This document shows positions 1 through 8,986 of a DNA stretch of 64,000 nucleotides, piece by piece. Source of the DNA: Roseibacterium beibuensis. GTDB lineage: Bacteria > Pseudomonadota > Alphaproteobacteria > Rhodobacterales > Rhodobacteraceae. The notes beneath the pieces are model-generated. The model was not told the DNA's origin. It saw nothing but the letters and a program-made list of their open reading frames with translations, and ran no database searches. The stretch spans positions 372,001-436,000 of the forward strand of contig NZ_BAABHW010000001.1 in assembly GCF_039542305.1 (NCBI RefSeq). Reading direction: 5' to 3'. Numbering within the stretch: the stretch's first letter is position 1; each line of letters begins with the position of its first letter. Position numbers and translations under genes: made by a program.

Positions 1-616
1 GTGTCGCCCAGGCCGCTCCGGCGACGTCGAATGCGGGGAGGGGGCCCAGTCCGAAAATCAGGATCGGGTCGAGGCCGATATTGACGATGGCGGCCACCAC
101 CATGGTTGCCGCCGCCCGCATCCCGTCGCCATGGGCCCGGAAGGCCGCGTTGCCCACCATCATTGCGACCAGGAAGGGGAAGGATGCGCACCAGATCGGG
201 ATATAGGCCCCGATATGGCCCAACACCGCGTCATCGGCCCCCATCAGCGCAAACACCGTGGGGTAGGCCAGCCAAAGCATTGCCGCGACCGCCGCCGCAA
301 GAAGCGTGCCGAGGCCGATGGCTTGCAGGGCGGCGCGCTGCACGGCGCTGTTGTTGCGCGCGCGTCCGATGGATTGGCTGAGGACGGCATTCGCGCCTGC
401 CGATAGCCCGATGGACAGCGACGTGATCGCCGTCGTCACCGGAAAGATGAAGCCCACGGCGGCCAGCGGCCCCTGACCCAGCTGCCCAAGGAAATAGGCG
501 TCGGCCAGGCCGATCGAGATCACGGCGAGGATACCCAGGGACATGGGCGCAGAGACCACGGCCAAGGCGCGCGCGGTGGATCCTTCGGTCAGGGTGCGGG
601 TCTGCGGATTGCTCAT
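1..616 (-). CDS. MATE family multidrug/Na+ antiporter, N-terminal part (cut by window edge)
   Basis: Reading down from the ATG at 616, the frame stays open for 205 codons to the window edge. It gives a hydrophobic protein beginning MSNPQTRTLTEGSTARALAV, with several membrane helices (for example GILAVISIGLADAYFLGQLG). The stretch VGFIFPVTTAITSLSIGLSAGANAVLSQSIGR is typical of the first half of MATE (NorM/DinF-type) exporters, which expel cationic drugs or metabolites in exchange for Na+ or H+. About 200 of the usual 440-460 residues are seen. A hairpin in the leader includes the start codon (listed separately). The family call is firm; the substrate is unknown. Confidence 0.9.
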   Translation of the reverse strand, partial: MSNPQTRTLTEGSTARALAVVSAPMSLGILAVISIGLADAYFLGQLGQGPLAAVGFIFPVTTAITSLSIGLSAGANAVLSQSIGRARNNSAVQRAALQAIGLGTLLAAAVAAMLWLAYPTVFALMGADDAVLGHIGAYIPIWCASFPFLVAMMVGNAAFRAHGDGMRAAATMVVAAIVNIGLDPILIFGLGPLPAFDVAGAAWAT

Positions 617-648
617 TGGTCCCCGTGCGGTGTCACCGCAGACCAATG
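614..648 (-). promoter_or_regulatory. leader hairpin including the MATE start codon
   Basis: CATTGGTC (614-621) and GACCAATG (641-648) are perfect inverted arms. Inside them TGCGGTG (626-632) and CACCGCA (634-640) form a second perfect pair, leaving CCCG (622-625) as a one-sided bulge. On the minus strand the last arm ends in the ATG of the MATE gene and the bulge supplies the GGGG of its ribosome site. In RNA this could mask initiation; in DNA it could be an operator. The structure is seen, the function is inferred. Confidence 0.4.
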
Positions 649-687
649 CACGGCCCGCCCTTCGGTTCCCGATGGGCTGAAACGAAC

Positions 688-713
688 AACGCCGGGCGTG
701 TTGGCCCGGCGTT
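688..713 (-). terminator. intrinsic terminator after the permease operon
   Basis: AACGCCGGGC (688-697) pairs perfectly with GCCCGGCGTT (704-713) across a six-base loop, 22 bases past the stop of the DppC-like permease gene. The run after the stem on the minus strand is only moderately T-rich. Confidence 0.6.
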
Positions 714-734
714 GCGTCGTGATGGTCTCTGTTG

Positions 735-1718
735 TCAGCGCCCGCGAATGCGGGGGTCGAGCGCATCGCGCAGACCGTCGCCGATATAGTTCACGCTCAG
801 CACCGTCAGCGAGATCGCCATGCCCGGCCAGATCACGCGCTCGGGGTTCTGTTGCAACCAGTCGGTTGCGTCGAACAGAAGCCGCCCCCAGGTCGGGAAG
901 TCCGACGGGAAACCGAGGCCGAGGAAGCTCAGCGCGCTTTCGGTGATGATCGCGTTGGCGATCCCCAGCGTCGCCGACACCATGATCGGCGACATGACGT
1001 TGGGCAGGATGTGGCGCAGGATCATCCGGCTTGGCCGTGTCCCGATGCTTTTGGCCGCCAGCACGAATTCCCGCTCCTTGATGGCCAACACGTCGCCGCG
1101 CACCACGCGTGCCGTCTGCATCCAGCTCGTGATCCCGATCACGAAGACGATCAGGATGAAGATCCCGCCCTCGGGGCCGAAGGCGGCGCGAAGCTGGTCG
1201 CGGAACAGCATGATGATGACGAGGAGCAGCGGCAGCAGCGGCAGCGCAAGGAACAGGTCGGTCAGCCGCATCAGCGGTCCGTCGAGTTTCTTGAAATACC
1301 CGGCGAGCACGCCGATCAACGTCCCGACGAACAGGGCCAGCAGCATCGCGGTCAGGCCAACCGAGATCGAGGTCTGCCCACCCGCCATCATGCGCGCCAT
1401 CGTATCGCGGCCCAGCTGGTCGGCGCCCATCGGATGCGCCAGGCTCGGCCCCGTGTTGCGCGCCCGGATGTCGATGTATTGCGGATCGATCGTCCAGATC
1501 AGGGGGCCCACGAAGACGAAGAGCAGGGCGAAAATGAAGAAGCCGAGGCCAAAGAGCGCGCCCTTGTGCGTCCGGAACTGCTCCCACACGTCCCACCACT
1601 GGTTTCGTGGCGGGGCCGAGGCCTCCATCTCCATCACGGGGGCGGCGCCAGCCGGGGTGGCCCCGGCGGTTTGCAGCGGCTGGTTCGGGCGGTCTGCGGG
1701 ATCTTGGAGATCAGTCAT
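735..1718 (-). CDS. peptide/dipeptide ABC transporter permease, DppC type
   Basis: This 327-residue inner-membrane permease belongs to the BPD_transp_1/OppC-N family and forms half of the channel of a peptide- or opine-type ABC importer. A cytoplasmic tail of about 45 residues precedes the first helix (ALFGLGFFIFALLFVFVGPL). The EAA loop that docks the ATPase reads EFVLAAKSIGTRPSRMILRH, and the end LRDALDPRIRGR is typical of DppC. The ATG at 1718 overlaps the stop of the upstream DppB-type gene by 8 nt, so the two are probably translationally coupled. A hairpin terminator follows. The substrate cannot be told from sequence, but the divergent M20 peptidase operon suggests short or modified peptides or N-acyl amino acids. 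Confidence 0.92.
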   Translation of the reverse strand: MTDLQDPADRPNQPLQTAGATPAGAAPVMEMEASAPPRNQWWDVWEQFRTHKGALFGLGFFIFALLFVFVGPLIWTIDPQYIDIRARNTGPSLAHPMGADQLGRDTMARMMAGGQTSISVGLTAMLLALFVGTLIGVLAGYFKKLDGPLMRLTDLFLALPLLPLLLVIIMLFRDQLRAAFGPEGGIFILIVFVIGITSWMQTARVVRGDVLAIKEREFVLAAKSIGTRPSRMILRHILPNVMSPIMVSATLGIANAIITESALSFLGLGFPSDFPTWGRLLFDATDWLQQNPERVIWPGMAISLTVLSVNYIGDGLRDALDPRIRGR

Positions 1719-2721
1719 AGCGGATCCTCGGGTCGAGCAAGCCGTAGAGGATATCGGCGAGAAGATTGAAGAGCACGATCAGGATCGCGAAGATGAAGCT
1801 CACGGTTTGCACCACGGGCACGTCGCCGCCCTGGATCGCGATGATCAGAAGCTGGCCGATGCCGTTCACCTTGAACACCTGCTCGGTGATGATGGCGCCG
1901 CCGAACACGGCCGGGATGTTGAGCGCGATCACGGTGACGACCGGGATCATCGAGTTGCGCAGCACGTGGACGAGCACCACCGTCTTTTCCGTCAGGCCCT
2001 TGGCCCGCGCGGTGCGCACGTAATCCTGGTTCAGGTTGTCCAGCATCGAGGCGCGCATGTAGCGGCTGATCTGCGACGCGTTGTACAGGCCAAGCACCAT
2101 GACGGGCATGATGATCTGCTTGAGCTGAACCACGAAGCTGTCCCAGTCCGTCACCTCGTGGGTCGTGTCGTAGACCGACGGGAACCAGCCCAGTTGAACG
2201 GCGAAGATCACGATGAACAGAACGCCGGTGAAGAAGGTCGGAACCGAGAAGCCAACCATCGAGACGAACGTGCCGATCTGATCGAACACCGAATACTGCC
2301 GGTAGGCCGAAATGATCCCCAGAGGCATCGCGATGATGATGCCGACGATATAGGACGTGCCCACCACCCACAGCGTCTGCGGCATGCGCTGAACGATCAG
2401 GTCCATGACGGGGCTGCGGGTCTGGTAGGAGATGATCCGCGTGCCGTCTTCGGGGGCAAGCGATGTCCCGAGCCAGCCATCGATCAGATGCAGCGGCTCA
2501 TCCCACAGCATCAGCTTCAGCCATTTGAAATACTGGACCAAGACCGGGTCGTTCACGCCCAGGCTTTCGCGGATCTGTTCGCGCACCTCTGGCGGAATGG
2601 TCAGGGGCAGACCGGCGGTCGGGTCCGATGGCGACAGCTTCACGATCAGGAAGATGATGAAACTGATGAACAGAAGCGTCGGGATTGCCGTGAGTAGGCG
2701 ACGGATGGTGAATGTCAGCAT
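1711..2721 (-). CDS. peptide/dipeptide ABC transporter permease, DppB type
   Basis: This 336-residue permease has the DppB hallmarks: an N-terminal helix (LLTAIPTLLFISFIIFLIVK), a long periplasmic region around residues 35-100, then five helices. The ATPase-docking EAA loop reads DYVRTARAKGLTEKTVVLVH, and the C-terminus DILYGLLDPRIRYD is also characteristic. The periplasmic region is longer than in E. coli DppB, as in the subgroup carrying an inserted WDEPLHLIDGWLGTSL-type stretch. It pairs with the overlapping DppC-type gene and lies 97 nt downstream of the binding-protein gene, separated from it by a hairpin that probably sets lower permease output. Family certain, substrate unknown. Confidence 0.93.
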   Translation of the reverse strand: MLTFTIRRLLTAIPTLLFISFIIFLIVKLSPSDPTAGLPLTIPPEVREQIRESLGVNDPVLVQYFKWLKLMLWDEPLHLIDGWLGTSLAPEDGTRIISYQTRSPVMDLIVQRMPQTLWVVGTSYIVGIIIAMPLGIISAYRQYSVFDQIGTFVSMVGFSVPTFFTGVLFIVIFAVQLGWFPSVYDTTHEVTDWDSFVVQLKQIIMPVMVLGLYNASQISRYMRASMLDNLNQDYVRTARAKGLTEKTVVLVHVLRNSMIPVVTVIALNIPAVFGGAIITEQVFKVNGIGQLLIIAIQGGDVPVVQTVSFIFAILIVLFNLLADILYGLLDPRIRYD

Positions 2722-2773
2722 GGGCCAACGCCTCGGGTCATGAGTTCGACTTTCCGGGGTAGAGGGATAGGAA

Positions 2774-2798
2774 GGCCCGCGCGCAGGACGCGCGGGCC
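2774..2798 (-). terminator. intercistronic hairpin between binding protein and permeases
   Basis: GGCCCGCGCG (2774-2783) and CGCGCGGGCC (2789-2798) form a perfect 10-bp stem with a five-base loop. There is no T-run after it on the minus strand. It therefore looks like a 3'-end stabiliser or partial attenuator, as often found after periplasmic binding-protein genes that need higher expression than their permeases. Confidence 0.55.
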
Positions 2799-2818
2799 TG
2801 TCGTTTCAGATCAGGCGA

Positions 2819-4537
2819 TCATTCCTGGATACGATACCAGTCCATGATGTTCCACAGTTCGGAATCCCAGTCCGACATGCGGATGCCGCCCAGCGTGTTG
2901 GCATGGGCCGACACGCCGCCACGGTGGATCAGCGGGATGATCGAGTAGGACTGCACCAGCATGTCGTTCTGCATCATCGCGATGCGGCCACGCTCGGCGA
3001 GGTCGGCCGTCATGGCCATCTCGGCGATCAGGGCGTCATACTCTTCCGAGCAGAAACGCTGGATGTTCGAGCCCTGCCACTGCGTCTCGGGGCTCGGGAT
3101 CTCGTCGCAGGCCCAGTTGGCCATGTAGGCCTGCGGGTCAACACCGGCGAAGTTGTTGGTGTACATTTCGACGTCGGCATAGAACTTCTGGAAGGTGTCG
3201 GGCGAGCCCGGGTCACCGCCGAAGAAGACCGACGCGTCGATGTTGCGCAGCTCGGCGTCGATGCCGATTTCCGCCCACCACTGCTTGACCAGCGCCTGGG
3301 TGTCCTGGCGGACAGCGTTGGTCGAGGTCTGGTAGAGAACGCGCAGCGGGGTGCCTTCGTACTCGCGGATGCCGTCGCCGTCGGTGTCGACAATGCCGGC
3401 CTCGTCGAGCAGCGCGTTCGCGCCGTCGATGTCCTGCACCAGGCAGCCATCGTTGGCGGTCGAGGCATAGGCCTCGGGCGCGGGCAGCACGTTACAGGTC
3501 GGCTGGCCACCGGCCCCGTAGCCGATTTCCACCAGCAGGGCGCGGTCGATCGCCATCGACATGGCCTGGCCGATGATCGGGTTGGTCAGGAACGGGTGCG
3601 GACCAGCTTCGGCCGTCGAGCGGATGTCGCCAAGCGCCGGATCGGGGTTGAACTGGTTCATGTGCAGACGCTCGACCGAGGTGCCGAAGGCGGTGACCAC
3701 GGTGCCCAGACCGTTGGCTTCCATCTCGGCCAGAATGGTCGGGTCGATCTGCAGGTTCCAAGCGTAGTCGAACTCGCCGGTTTCGAGCACCGAACGTGCC
3801 GCAGCTGCCGCATCGCCGCCGCCCTTGAAGGTCACGGAGGCGAAGTAGGGGCGATCGGGGAAGCGGAAGTTTTCGTTCGCCACGAACTCGATCACGTCGT
3901 TCGGGCGGAAATCCGTCACCACGAAGGGACCGGTGCCGATCGGGCCGAAGTTGGCCTCGGTGCACTCGGGCGCGCGGGCGCCAAGGCATTCCGCGAACTG
4001 CGCGGCCTGGATCACCGGGCTCTCGGACCCGACGAAGGCGGTGTAGGGGAAGGGCGTGGCTTCTTCGAAGTTCACGCGCACCGTGCGGTCATCGAGCGCT
4101 TCGACGCTGGCCACACCGTCGAAATAGCTGGCCTGTGCACAGCCGCCTTCGGGATGGGTGCAGTATTCCCAGGTGAAGATGAAGTCGGCGGGCGTCAGCG
4201 CCGTACCGTCCGACCAGGTGACGCCTTCGGCGATCGTCCAGGTGATCGAGGTCAGGTCTTCGGCGACGCCGCCGTTCTCGATGGTCGGGATGGATTCGGC
4301 GAGCCACGGCTCCATTTCGCCGTTCTCGTTGAAGCGGGCGAGGGACTCGAGCACCAGCGAGGCCGATTCGACCTCTTTCGTGCCGCCCGAGAGATAAGGG
4401 TTCAGGGTCGACGGCGCCTGCCAATAGATGATGTTGAGGTGGCCGGAAGAGCCGCGCTCGGCGCCCTCCTGTGCCACAGCGGCGAGCGGGGTCAGCATCG
4501 CTGCCGCCGCGCCCATGAGAATCGCTGTTTTTTTCAT
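2819..4537 (-). CDS. periplasmic peptide-binding protein of an ABC importer (SBP_bac_5)
   Basis: This 572-residue protein starts with a clear Sec signal peptide (MKKTAILMGAAAAMLTPLAAVAQ, cleavage after AVAQ). The SBP_bac_5 fold follows, with features such as WTIAEGVTWSDGTALTPADF and the late LLDEAGIVDTDGDGIREYEG segment. These proteins capture oligopeptides, opines or similar ligands and deliver them to DppBC-type permeases. It is the first gene of the minus-strand operon binding protein-DppB-DppC, divergent from the ATPase and peptidase operon. Length and domain order are normal for the family. The ligand cannot be read from the sequence. Confidence 0.93.
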   Translation of the reverse strand: MKKTAILMGAAAAMLTPLAAVAQEGAERGSSGHLNIIYWQAPSTLNPYLSGGTKEVESASLVLESLARFNENGEMEPWLAESIPTIENGGVAEDLTSITWTIAEGVTWSDGTALTPADFIFTWEYCTHPEGGCAQASYFDGVASVEALDDRTVRVNFEEATPFPYTAFVGSESPVIQAAQFAECLGARAPECTEANFGPIGTGPFVVTDFRPNDVIEFVANENFRFPDRPYFASVTFKGGGDAAAAARSVLETGEFDYAWNLQIDPTILAEMEANGLGTVVTAFGTSVERLHMNQFNPDPALGDIRSTAEAGPHPFLTNPIIGQAMSMAIDRALLVEIGYGAGGQPTCNVLPAPEAYASTANDGCLVQDIDGANALLDEAGIVDTDGDGIREYEGTPLRVLYQTSTNAVRQDTQALVKQWWAEIGIDAELRNIDASVFFGGDPGSPDTFQKFYADVEMYTNNFAGVDPQAYMANWACDEIPSPETQWQGSNIQRFCSEEYDALIAEMAMTADLAERGRIAMMQNDMLVQSYSIIPLIHRGGVSAHANTLGGIRMSDWDSELWNIMDWYRIQE

Positions 4538-4808
4538 TTCTATGTCTCTCTCTCCTTGTTGGTTCGCTCAGAGCCTCGTTGAGCTATGCCGCCTTGTCCG
4601 ACGGTCTGGGCGAAGATTGGGCGGGTGACGCCCAGACGCAAGCAGCGCCGGGGTGGTCCGCCTCATCCGTGCATCGTTCGCGCAACTTGTTCAAAATGCA
4701 AGCCTACTGCCGTAGCGGAATGCACAACATTTGGGCGATCGCAGCATTTGACAGCAGATGGACCCCGGATTTACCGTCAGGCGACATCCCGACAGGAGCG
4801 ACTCCCCC
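4538..4808. promoter_or_regulatory. divergent promoter region of the split peptide-transporter operons
   Basis: This 271-bp gap separates the binding-protein gene (minus) from the ATPase gene (plus), so both promoters must lie here. A perfect 9-bp inverted repeat, GTCTGGGCG (4604-4612) and CGCCCAGAC (4629-4637), is a candidate operator shared by both directions. The ribosome site AGGAG (4794-4798) serves the ATPase start at 4809. I could not place convincing -35/-10 elements. Confidence 0.45.
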
Positions 4809-6629
4809 ATGCTTGACCATCCCATCGCGCAGGTGCGCAATCTGCGCGTCGAGTTCGAAACGCGTAACGGAACCGTGGTCGGGGTGGAGGATGTCAGTTT
4901 CGAGGTCGGCGCCGGCGAGACGGTCTGCATCGTCGGGGAAAGCGGCTCGGGGAAATCGGTTTCGTCGCTGTCTCTGATGCGCCTCGTGGAATTCGGCGGC
5001 GGAGAGATTACCGGCGGCGAGTTGATCTTCGACCGCAAGGACGGCACCCCCATCGACCTCGCCAAGCAGCCCTCGGGGACGATGGGCGATATTCGCGGCA
5101 ACGACATCGGCATGATCTTCCAGGAGCCGATGACCGCGCTGAACCCGGTGTTCACGATCGAACGTCAGCTGACCGAGGGCTTGTTGCGGCACAAGAACAT
5201 GTCGCGCGAGGCCGCCCGCAACCGGGCGCTGGAACTGATGCGGCAGGTGCGCATCCCCGAACCGGAGCGACGCCTGAAGCAGTATCCGCATGAATTGTCG
5301 GGGGGCATGCGCCAGCGCGTCGTGATCGCGATTGCCCTCGCCTGCGAACCCAAGATCCTGATCGCGGACGAGCCGACCACGGCGCTCGACGTAACAATTC
5401 AGGCGGAAATCCTGAGCCTCATCAACCGGTTGAAGGAAGAAACCGGCACCTCGGTCATGTTCATCACGCACGACATGGCCGTGGTTGCGCAAATGGCCGA
5501 CCGCGTTGTCGTCATGTATCGCGGCCACAAGGTCGAAGAAGGGCCGGTCGAGCAGATCTTCAACAACCCGCAGCACGATTACACCAAGGCCCTTCTGGCA
5601 GCGGTGCCGAAGCTGGGCGAGATGAAGGGCAAGACCCTGCCGGAACCGATGAAGCTGGTGGGCCGCGAGCACGTCGAGGCGGGGCCGATCACCGGCACCG
5701 ACAAGGTGCTTTTGAAGGTCGAAAACCTCGTGACCCGCTTCCCGGTCAAGGGCGGCCTGTTTCGCCGGACCATCGCCAATGTCCACGCGGTCGAGGACGT
5801 GTCGCTGACGCTGAATGCTGGCCGCACCCTCAGCCTCGTGGGCGAATCCGGCTGCGGCAAGTCGACCTGCGGCCGGTCCATCCTGCGCCTGGTCGAACCG
5901 CTGTCCGGCAAGGTGGAACTCGACGGCAAGGACATCATCGCGCTCAACCATCGCGACCTGCAAAAGGCGCGGTTGGACATGCAGATGATCTTCCAGGATC
6001 CGTTCGCATCGCTCAACCCGCAGATGCGATTGGGCGTGCAGGTGGCCGAACCCCTGATCAACTACGGCGTTGGCGATGCGCAGGAACGCACGGACCGCGT
6101 GGCGAAGCTGTTTGACCGGGTGCGCCTGCCGCGTGATTTCATGCGCCGCTATCCGCACGAACTGTCCGGCGGTCAGCGCCAGCGCGTCGCGATCGCCCGC
6201 GCCCTCGCGCTCAACCCGAAACTGATCATCGCGGACGAGGCGGTCAGCGCGCTGGACGTGTCGGTTCAGGCCGAGGTTCTGAACCTGATGATGGAATTGC
6301 AGCAGGAACTGGGGCTGTCCTACCTGTTCATTTCGCACGACATGGCGGTCGTCGAACGGGTCAGCCACGATGTCGGCGTGATGTACCTGGGGCGCGTGGT
6401 CGAGATCGGGCCGCGACAGCAGGTGTTCGAAGACCCGCAGCACCCCTATACGCAAGCGCTGCTCAAGGCGGTGCCGATTGCCGATCCCGGCATGCGCAAG
6501 CTGGCGCGGGACCTGAACTTCAAGCCGATCCCGTCGCCGGTGCATCCCGTCGACTACGAACCCGAACCCTCGGTTTACCGAGAGGTCGGGCCGGGTCACC
6601 ACATCCTCGTTACAGACAGCGGGTATTGA
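4809..6629 (+). CDS. fused double ATPase of a peptide ABC importer (DppD-DppF type)
   Basis: One 606-residue polypeptide carries two complete ABC nucleotide-binding domains, so it can power the DppBC-type channel encoded divergently. Domain 1 has Walker A GESGSGKS (43-50), signature LSGGMRQR (163-170) and Walker B ILIADEP (183-189). Domain 2 has Walker A GESGCGKS (345-352), signature LSGGQRQR (452-459) and Walker B LIIADEA (472-478). Each domain ends with the Opp/Dpp-type extension (HDYTKALLAAVP, HPYTQALLKAVP). I chose the ATG at 4809 because AGGAG lies ten bases upstream; an in-frame ATG at 4758 has no comparable site. In domain 2 DEA replaces the usual DEP, a tolerated variant. Confidence 0.95.
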   Translation: MLDHPIAQVRNLRVEFETRNGTVVGVEDVSFEVGAGETVCIVGESGSGKSVSSLSLMRLVEFGGGEITGGELIFDRKDGTPIDLAKQPSGTMGDIRGNDIGMIFQEPMTALNPVFTIERQLTEGLLRHKNMSREAARNRALELMRQVRIPEPERRLKQYPHELSGGMRQRVVIAIALACEPKILIADEPTTALDVTIQAEILSLINRLKEETGTSVMFITHDMAVVAQMADRVVVMYRGHKVEEGPVEQIFNNPQHDYTKALLAAVPKLGEMKGKTLPEPMKLVGREHVEAGPITGTDKVLLKVENLVTRFPVKGGLFRRTIANVHAVEDVSLTLNAGRTLSLVGESGCGKSTCGRSILRLVEPLSGKVELDGKDIIALNHRDLQKARLDMQMIFQDPFASLNPQMRLGVQVAEPLINYGVGDAQERTDRVAKLFDRVRLPRDFMRRYPHELSGGQRQRVAIARALALNPKLIIADEAVSALDVSVQAEVLNLMMELQQELGLSYLFISHDMAVVERVSHDVGVMYLGRVVEIGPRQQVFEDPQHPYTQALLKAVPIADPGMRKLARDLNFKPIPSPVHPVDYEPEPSVYREVGPGHHILVTDSGY

Positions 6630-6633
6630 AACC

Positions 6634-7788
6634 TTGAAAAACACGCTCGGCGCTCGCGCCCTTCTGGACAAGCTCGTTTCGTTCCCCACCGTTTCCCGCG
6701 ACAGCAACCTCGCCCTCGTCGACTGGGTCGAGGAGTACCTGAACAGCCACGGGATCAAGACCTATCGCGACTATGACGCGAGCGGTCACAAGGCCAGCCT
6801 CTACGCCCATGTCGGCCCCGAGGTCGATGGCGGGGTCGTGTTGTCGGGGCACACCGACGTCGTGCCCGTCGACGGGCAGGAATGGGACACCGACCCGTTT
6901 ACCGTGGTCGAGAAAGACGGAAAGCTTTTCGGACGCGGCTGTTGCGACATGAAGGGCTTTGACGCCCTGGCCATCTGGGCCACGGTCGAAGCCGCGCGGC
7001 GCGGCGTGTCCCGCCCCGTGCAGCTTTGCCTCAGCCGGGATGAAGAGATCGGGTGCATCGGTGCGCCGCCGATGATCGAGAGAATGGCGACCCATCTGCC
7101 CCGTGCTTCGGTCGCCATCATCGGCGAGCCGACCAATATGGGCGTGGTGAACGGCCACAAGGGCGGGGTCGGCTACGACCTGCATTTCCACGGCTTCGAG
7201 GTGCATTCCTCGATCGCTTACACGGGCGTCTCCGCCATCATGGAGGGCGCCAAGCTGATCGACTGGGCCAACCGCGTGAACGAGGAAAACCGCGCCAAGG
7301 CAGATCCGAACAGCGATTACGATCCCCCCTACACGACGCTGCATGTCGGCATGATCCAGGGCGGCACGGCGCACAACATCACCGCCAAGGACTGCACCTT
7401 CGTGCTGTCGGCGCGGTGTGTGCCGACCGAATCGAACGAGTTCTGGGCCGACAGGATCATGGCCGAGGTCGCCCGGATCGAAGAGGGCATGAAAGCCATT
7501 CGCCCGGAAGCCTGGATCGAGGCGACCCCGAAATGGGACGTGCCGGGCCTCGCGGCCGAAACCGATGGCGCCGCCGAGGACGTGGTTCGGCGGATCACCG
7601 GCGAGAATGGCACCCGCGTCGTCAGCTACGGGACCGAAGCGGGGCAATTCCAGCGGGCGGGCTACTCCGCCGTCGTGTGCGGCCCGGGCGACATCGCGCA
7701 GGCCCATCAACCCAACGAATATCTGACCGTCGACCAGTTCAAGAAAGGCGAAACCTTCATGGCCCGCCTTCTTGACGCGCTTTCCTGA
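6634..7788 (+). CDS. ArgE-type M20 metallopeptidase (acetylornithine deacetylase family)
   Basis: This 384-residue cytoplasmic zinc hydrolase resembles acetylornithine deacetylase: SGHTDVVPVDG carries the first metal His and its Asp, GRGCCDMKGF the bridging Asp, and SRDEEIGCIGA the catalytic Glu pair. It starts at TTG 6634, four bases after the ATPase stop, so it shares that transcript. Because it sits with a peptide importer and three M20D enzymes rather than with arg genes, removal of an N-acyl group from an imported compound fits as well as arginine synthesis. This is inference. The start rests on family alignment; no strong ribosome site is visible. Confidence 0.85.
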   Translation: MKNTLGARALLDKLVSFPTVSRDSNLALVDWVEEYLNSHGIKTYRDYDASGHKASLYAHVGPEVDGGVVLSGHTDVVPVDGQEWDTDPFTVVEKDGKLFGRGCCDMKGFDALAIWATVEAARRGVSRPVQLCLSRDEEIGCIGAPPMIERMATHLPRASVAIIGEPTNMGVVNGHKGGVGYDLHFHGFEVHSSIAYTGVSAIMEGAKLIDWANRVNEENRAKADPNSDYDPPYTTLHVGMIQGGTAHNITAKDCTFVLSARCVPTESNEFWADRIMAEVARIEEGMKAIRPEAWIEATPKWDVPGLAAETDGAAEDVVRRITGENGTRVVSYGTEAGQFQRAGYSAVVCGPGDIAQAHQPNEYLTVDQFKKGETFMARLLDALS

Positions 7789-7801
7789 ACGAGGACCCAT
7801 C

Positions 7802-8974
7802 ATGCCGATCAAGAACCGTCTCGCGGAACTGATGCCCGAGATCGCCGAATGGCGTCGCGAGATCCACATGAACCCCGAGTTGCTCTTCGATCTGCCCAAG
7901 ACGACGGCAATGGTTGAAAAGAAGCTGAAGGAATTCGGCGTCGACGAGATCCATACCGGGATCGGGCGCTCGGGCATCGTCGCGCTGATCAAGGGCAAGA
8001 CGGAGTCTTCGGGGCGCTGCATCGGGTTGCGCGCCGACATGGATGCGCTTCCGATGGACGAACACACCGGCCTGCCGCATGCCAGCCAGACGCCCGGCAA
8101 GATGCATGCCTGCGGCCATGACGGTCACACCGCGATGCTGTTGGGGGCTGCCAAGTATTTGTCCGAGACGCGCAATTTTGACGGTACGGTCGCGCTGATC
8201 TTCCAGCCCGCCGAAGAGGGTGGCGGGGGCGGCGACCTCATGGTGCGCGACGGGATGATGGAGCGCTTCGGCATCGACGAGGTCTATGGCATGCATAATG
8301 AGCCGGGCCTGCCCGTGGGGGAATTCGGCGTCTCGCCCGGGCCGATCATGGCGGCCGCCGACGAGTTCGAGGTTCGCATCGTCGGCAAGGGCGGGCATGC
8401 CGCGCGGCCGCATATGTGCGTCGACCCGACGCCCGCCGCCTGCGCCACGGTCATGGCGCTGCAGACCGTCGCCAGCCGGAATGTCGACCCGATCAAGGAA
8501 ATCGTTGTCTCCGTCTGCACGCTGCGCACCGCGTCAGAGGCCTTCAACGTCATCCCGCCCGAGGTGCTGATCCGTGGCACCGTGCGCACCCTAGATGAGG
8601 AGGTGCGCGATATCGCCGAACGGCGGGTGACGCGGCTGATCCATTCCACCGCCGAGGCCTATGGCTGCGAGGCGCATCTCGATTACCATCGCGGCTACCC
8701 GGTCGTGGTCAACCATGACGAGAATGCCGAGATCGCCGCCGAGATCGCGCGCGCGGTGGCGGGTGACGAAAAGGTGCGTTGGGGCCGTCCGCCCCGCATG
8801 GGCGGCGAGGATTTCGCCTATATGCTCAACGCCCGCCCGGGTGCCTTCATCAACGTCGGCAATGGCGACAGCGCCGGCGTCCACCACCCCGAATATGACT
8901 TCAACGACGAAGCCATCCCCTACGGATGCAGCTTCTTCGCCGAACTCGTCGAACGACGAATGCCCGCCGCCTGA
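7802..8974 (+). CDS. M20D amidohydrolase, copy 1 of 3 (hippurate hydrolase/IAA-amino-acid hydrolase-like)
   Basis: This 390-residue member of the M20D family hydrolyses amide bonds in N-acylated amino acids such as hippurate. The metal-binding run MHACGHDGHT, FQPAEEGGGGG with the catalytic Glu pair, and the late MGGEDFAYML are all present. The ATG at 7802 follows GAGGA by a suitable distance; an upstream in-frame start would overlap the previous gene. It is the most divergent of three tandem paralogues: its N-terminal motif is HMNPELLFD where the others have HRHPELMYE and HEHPEILFE. The next copy starts 12 nt after its stop. Confidence 0.9.
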   Translation: MPIKNRLAELMPEIAEWRREIHMNPELLFDLPKTTAMVEKKLKEFGVDEIHTGIGRSGIVALIKGKTESSGRCIGLRADMDALPMDEHTGLPHASQTPGKMHACGHDGHTAMLLGAAKYLSETRNFDGTVALIFQPAEEGGGGGDLMVRDGMMERFGIDEVYGMHNEPGLPVGEFGVSPGPIMAAADEFEVRIVGKGGHAARPHMCVDPTPAACATVMALQTVASRNVDPIKEIVVSVCTLRTASEAFNVIPPEVLIRGTVRTLDEEVRDIAERRVTRLIHSTAEAYGCEAHLDYHRGYPVVVNHDENAEIAAEIARAVAGDEKVRWGRPPRMGGEDFAYMLNARPGAFINVGNGDSAGVHHPEYDFNDEAIPYGCSFFAELVERRMPAA

Positions 8975-8986
8975 GGAGGCCCCGAC

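Noticed and set aside
106..406. Open frames on the plus strand inside the MATE region
   Set aside because: They are shadow frames of the MATE gene; the minus-strand frame has coherent membrane helices.
820..2697. Long plus-strand frame of 625 codons opposite the permeases
   Set aside because: It has no hydrophobic or domain pattern, is rich in His/Arg/Asp, and overlaps two clear permease genes on the other strand.
2903..4582. 559-codon plus-strand frame opposite the binding protein
   Set aside because: It is an antisense artefact of codon bias; the opposite frame has a signal peptide and a known fold.
4704..6758. 684-codon minus-strand frame opposite the ATPase
   Set aside because: It has no domain, and the plus-strand frame has two full ABC cassettes.
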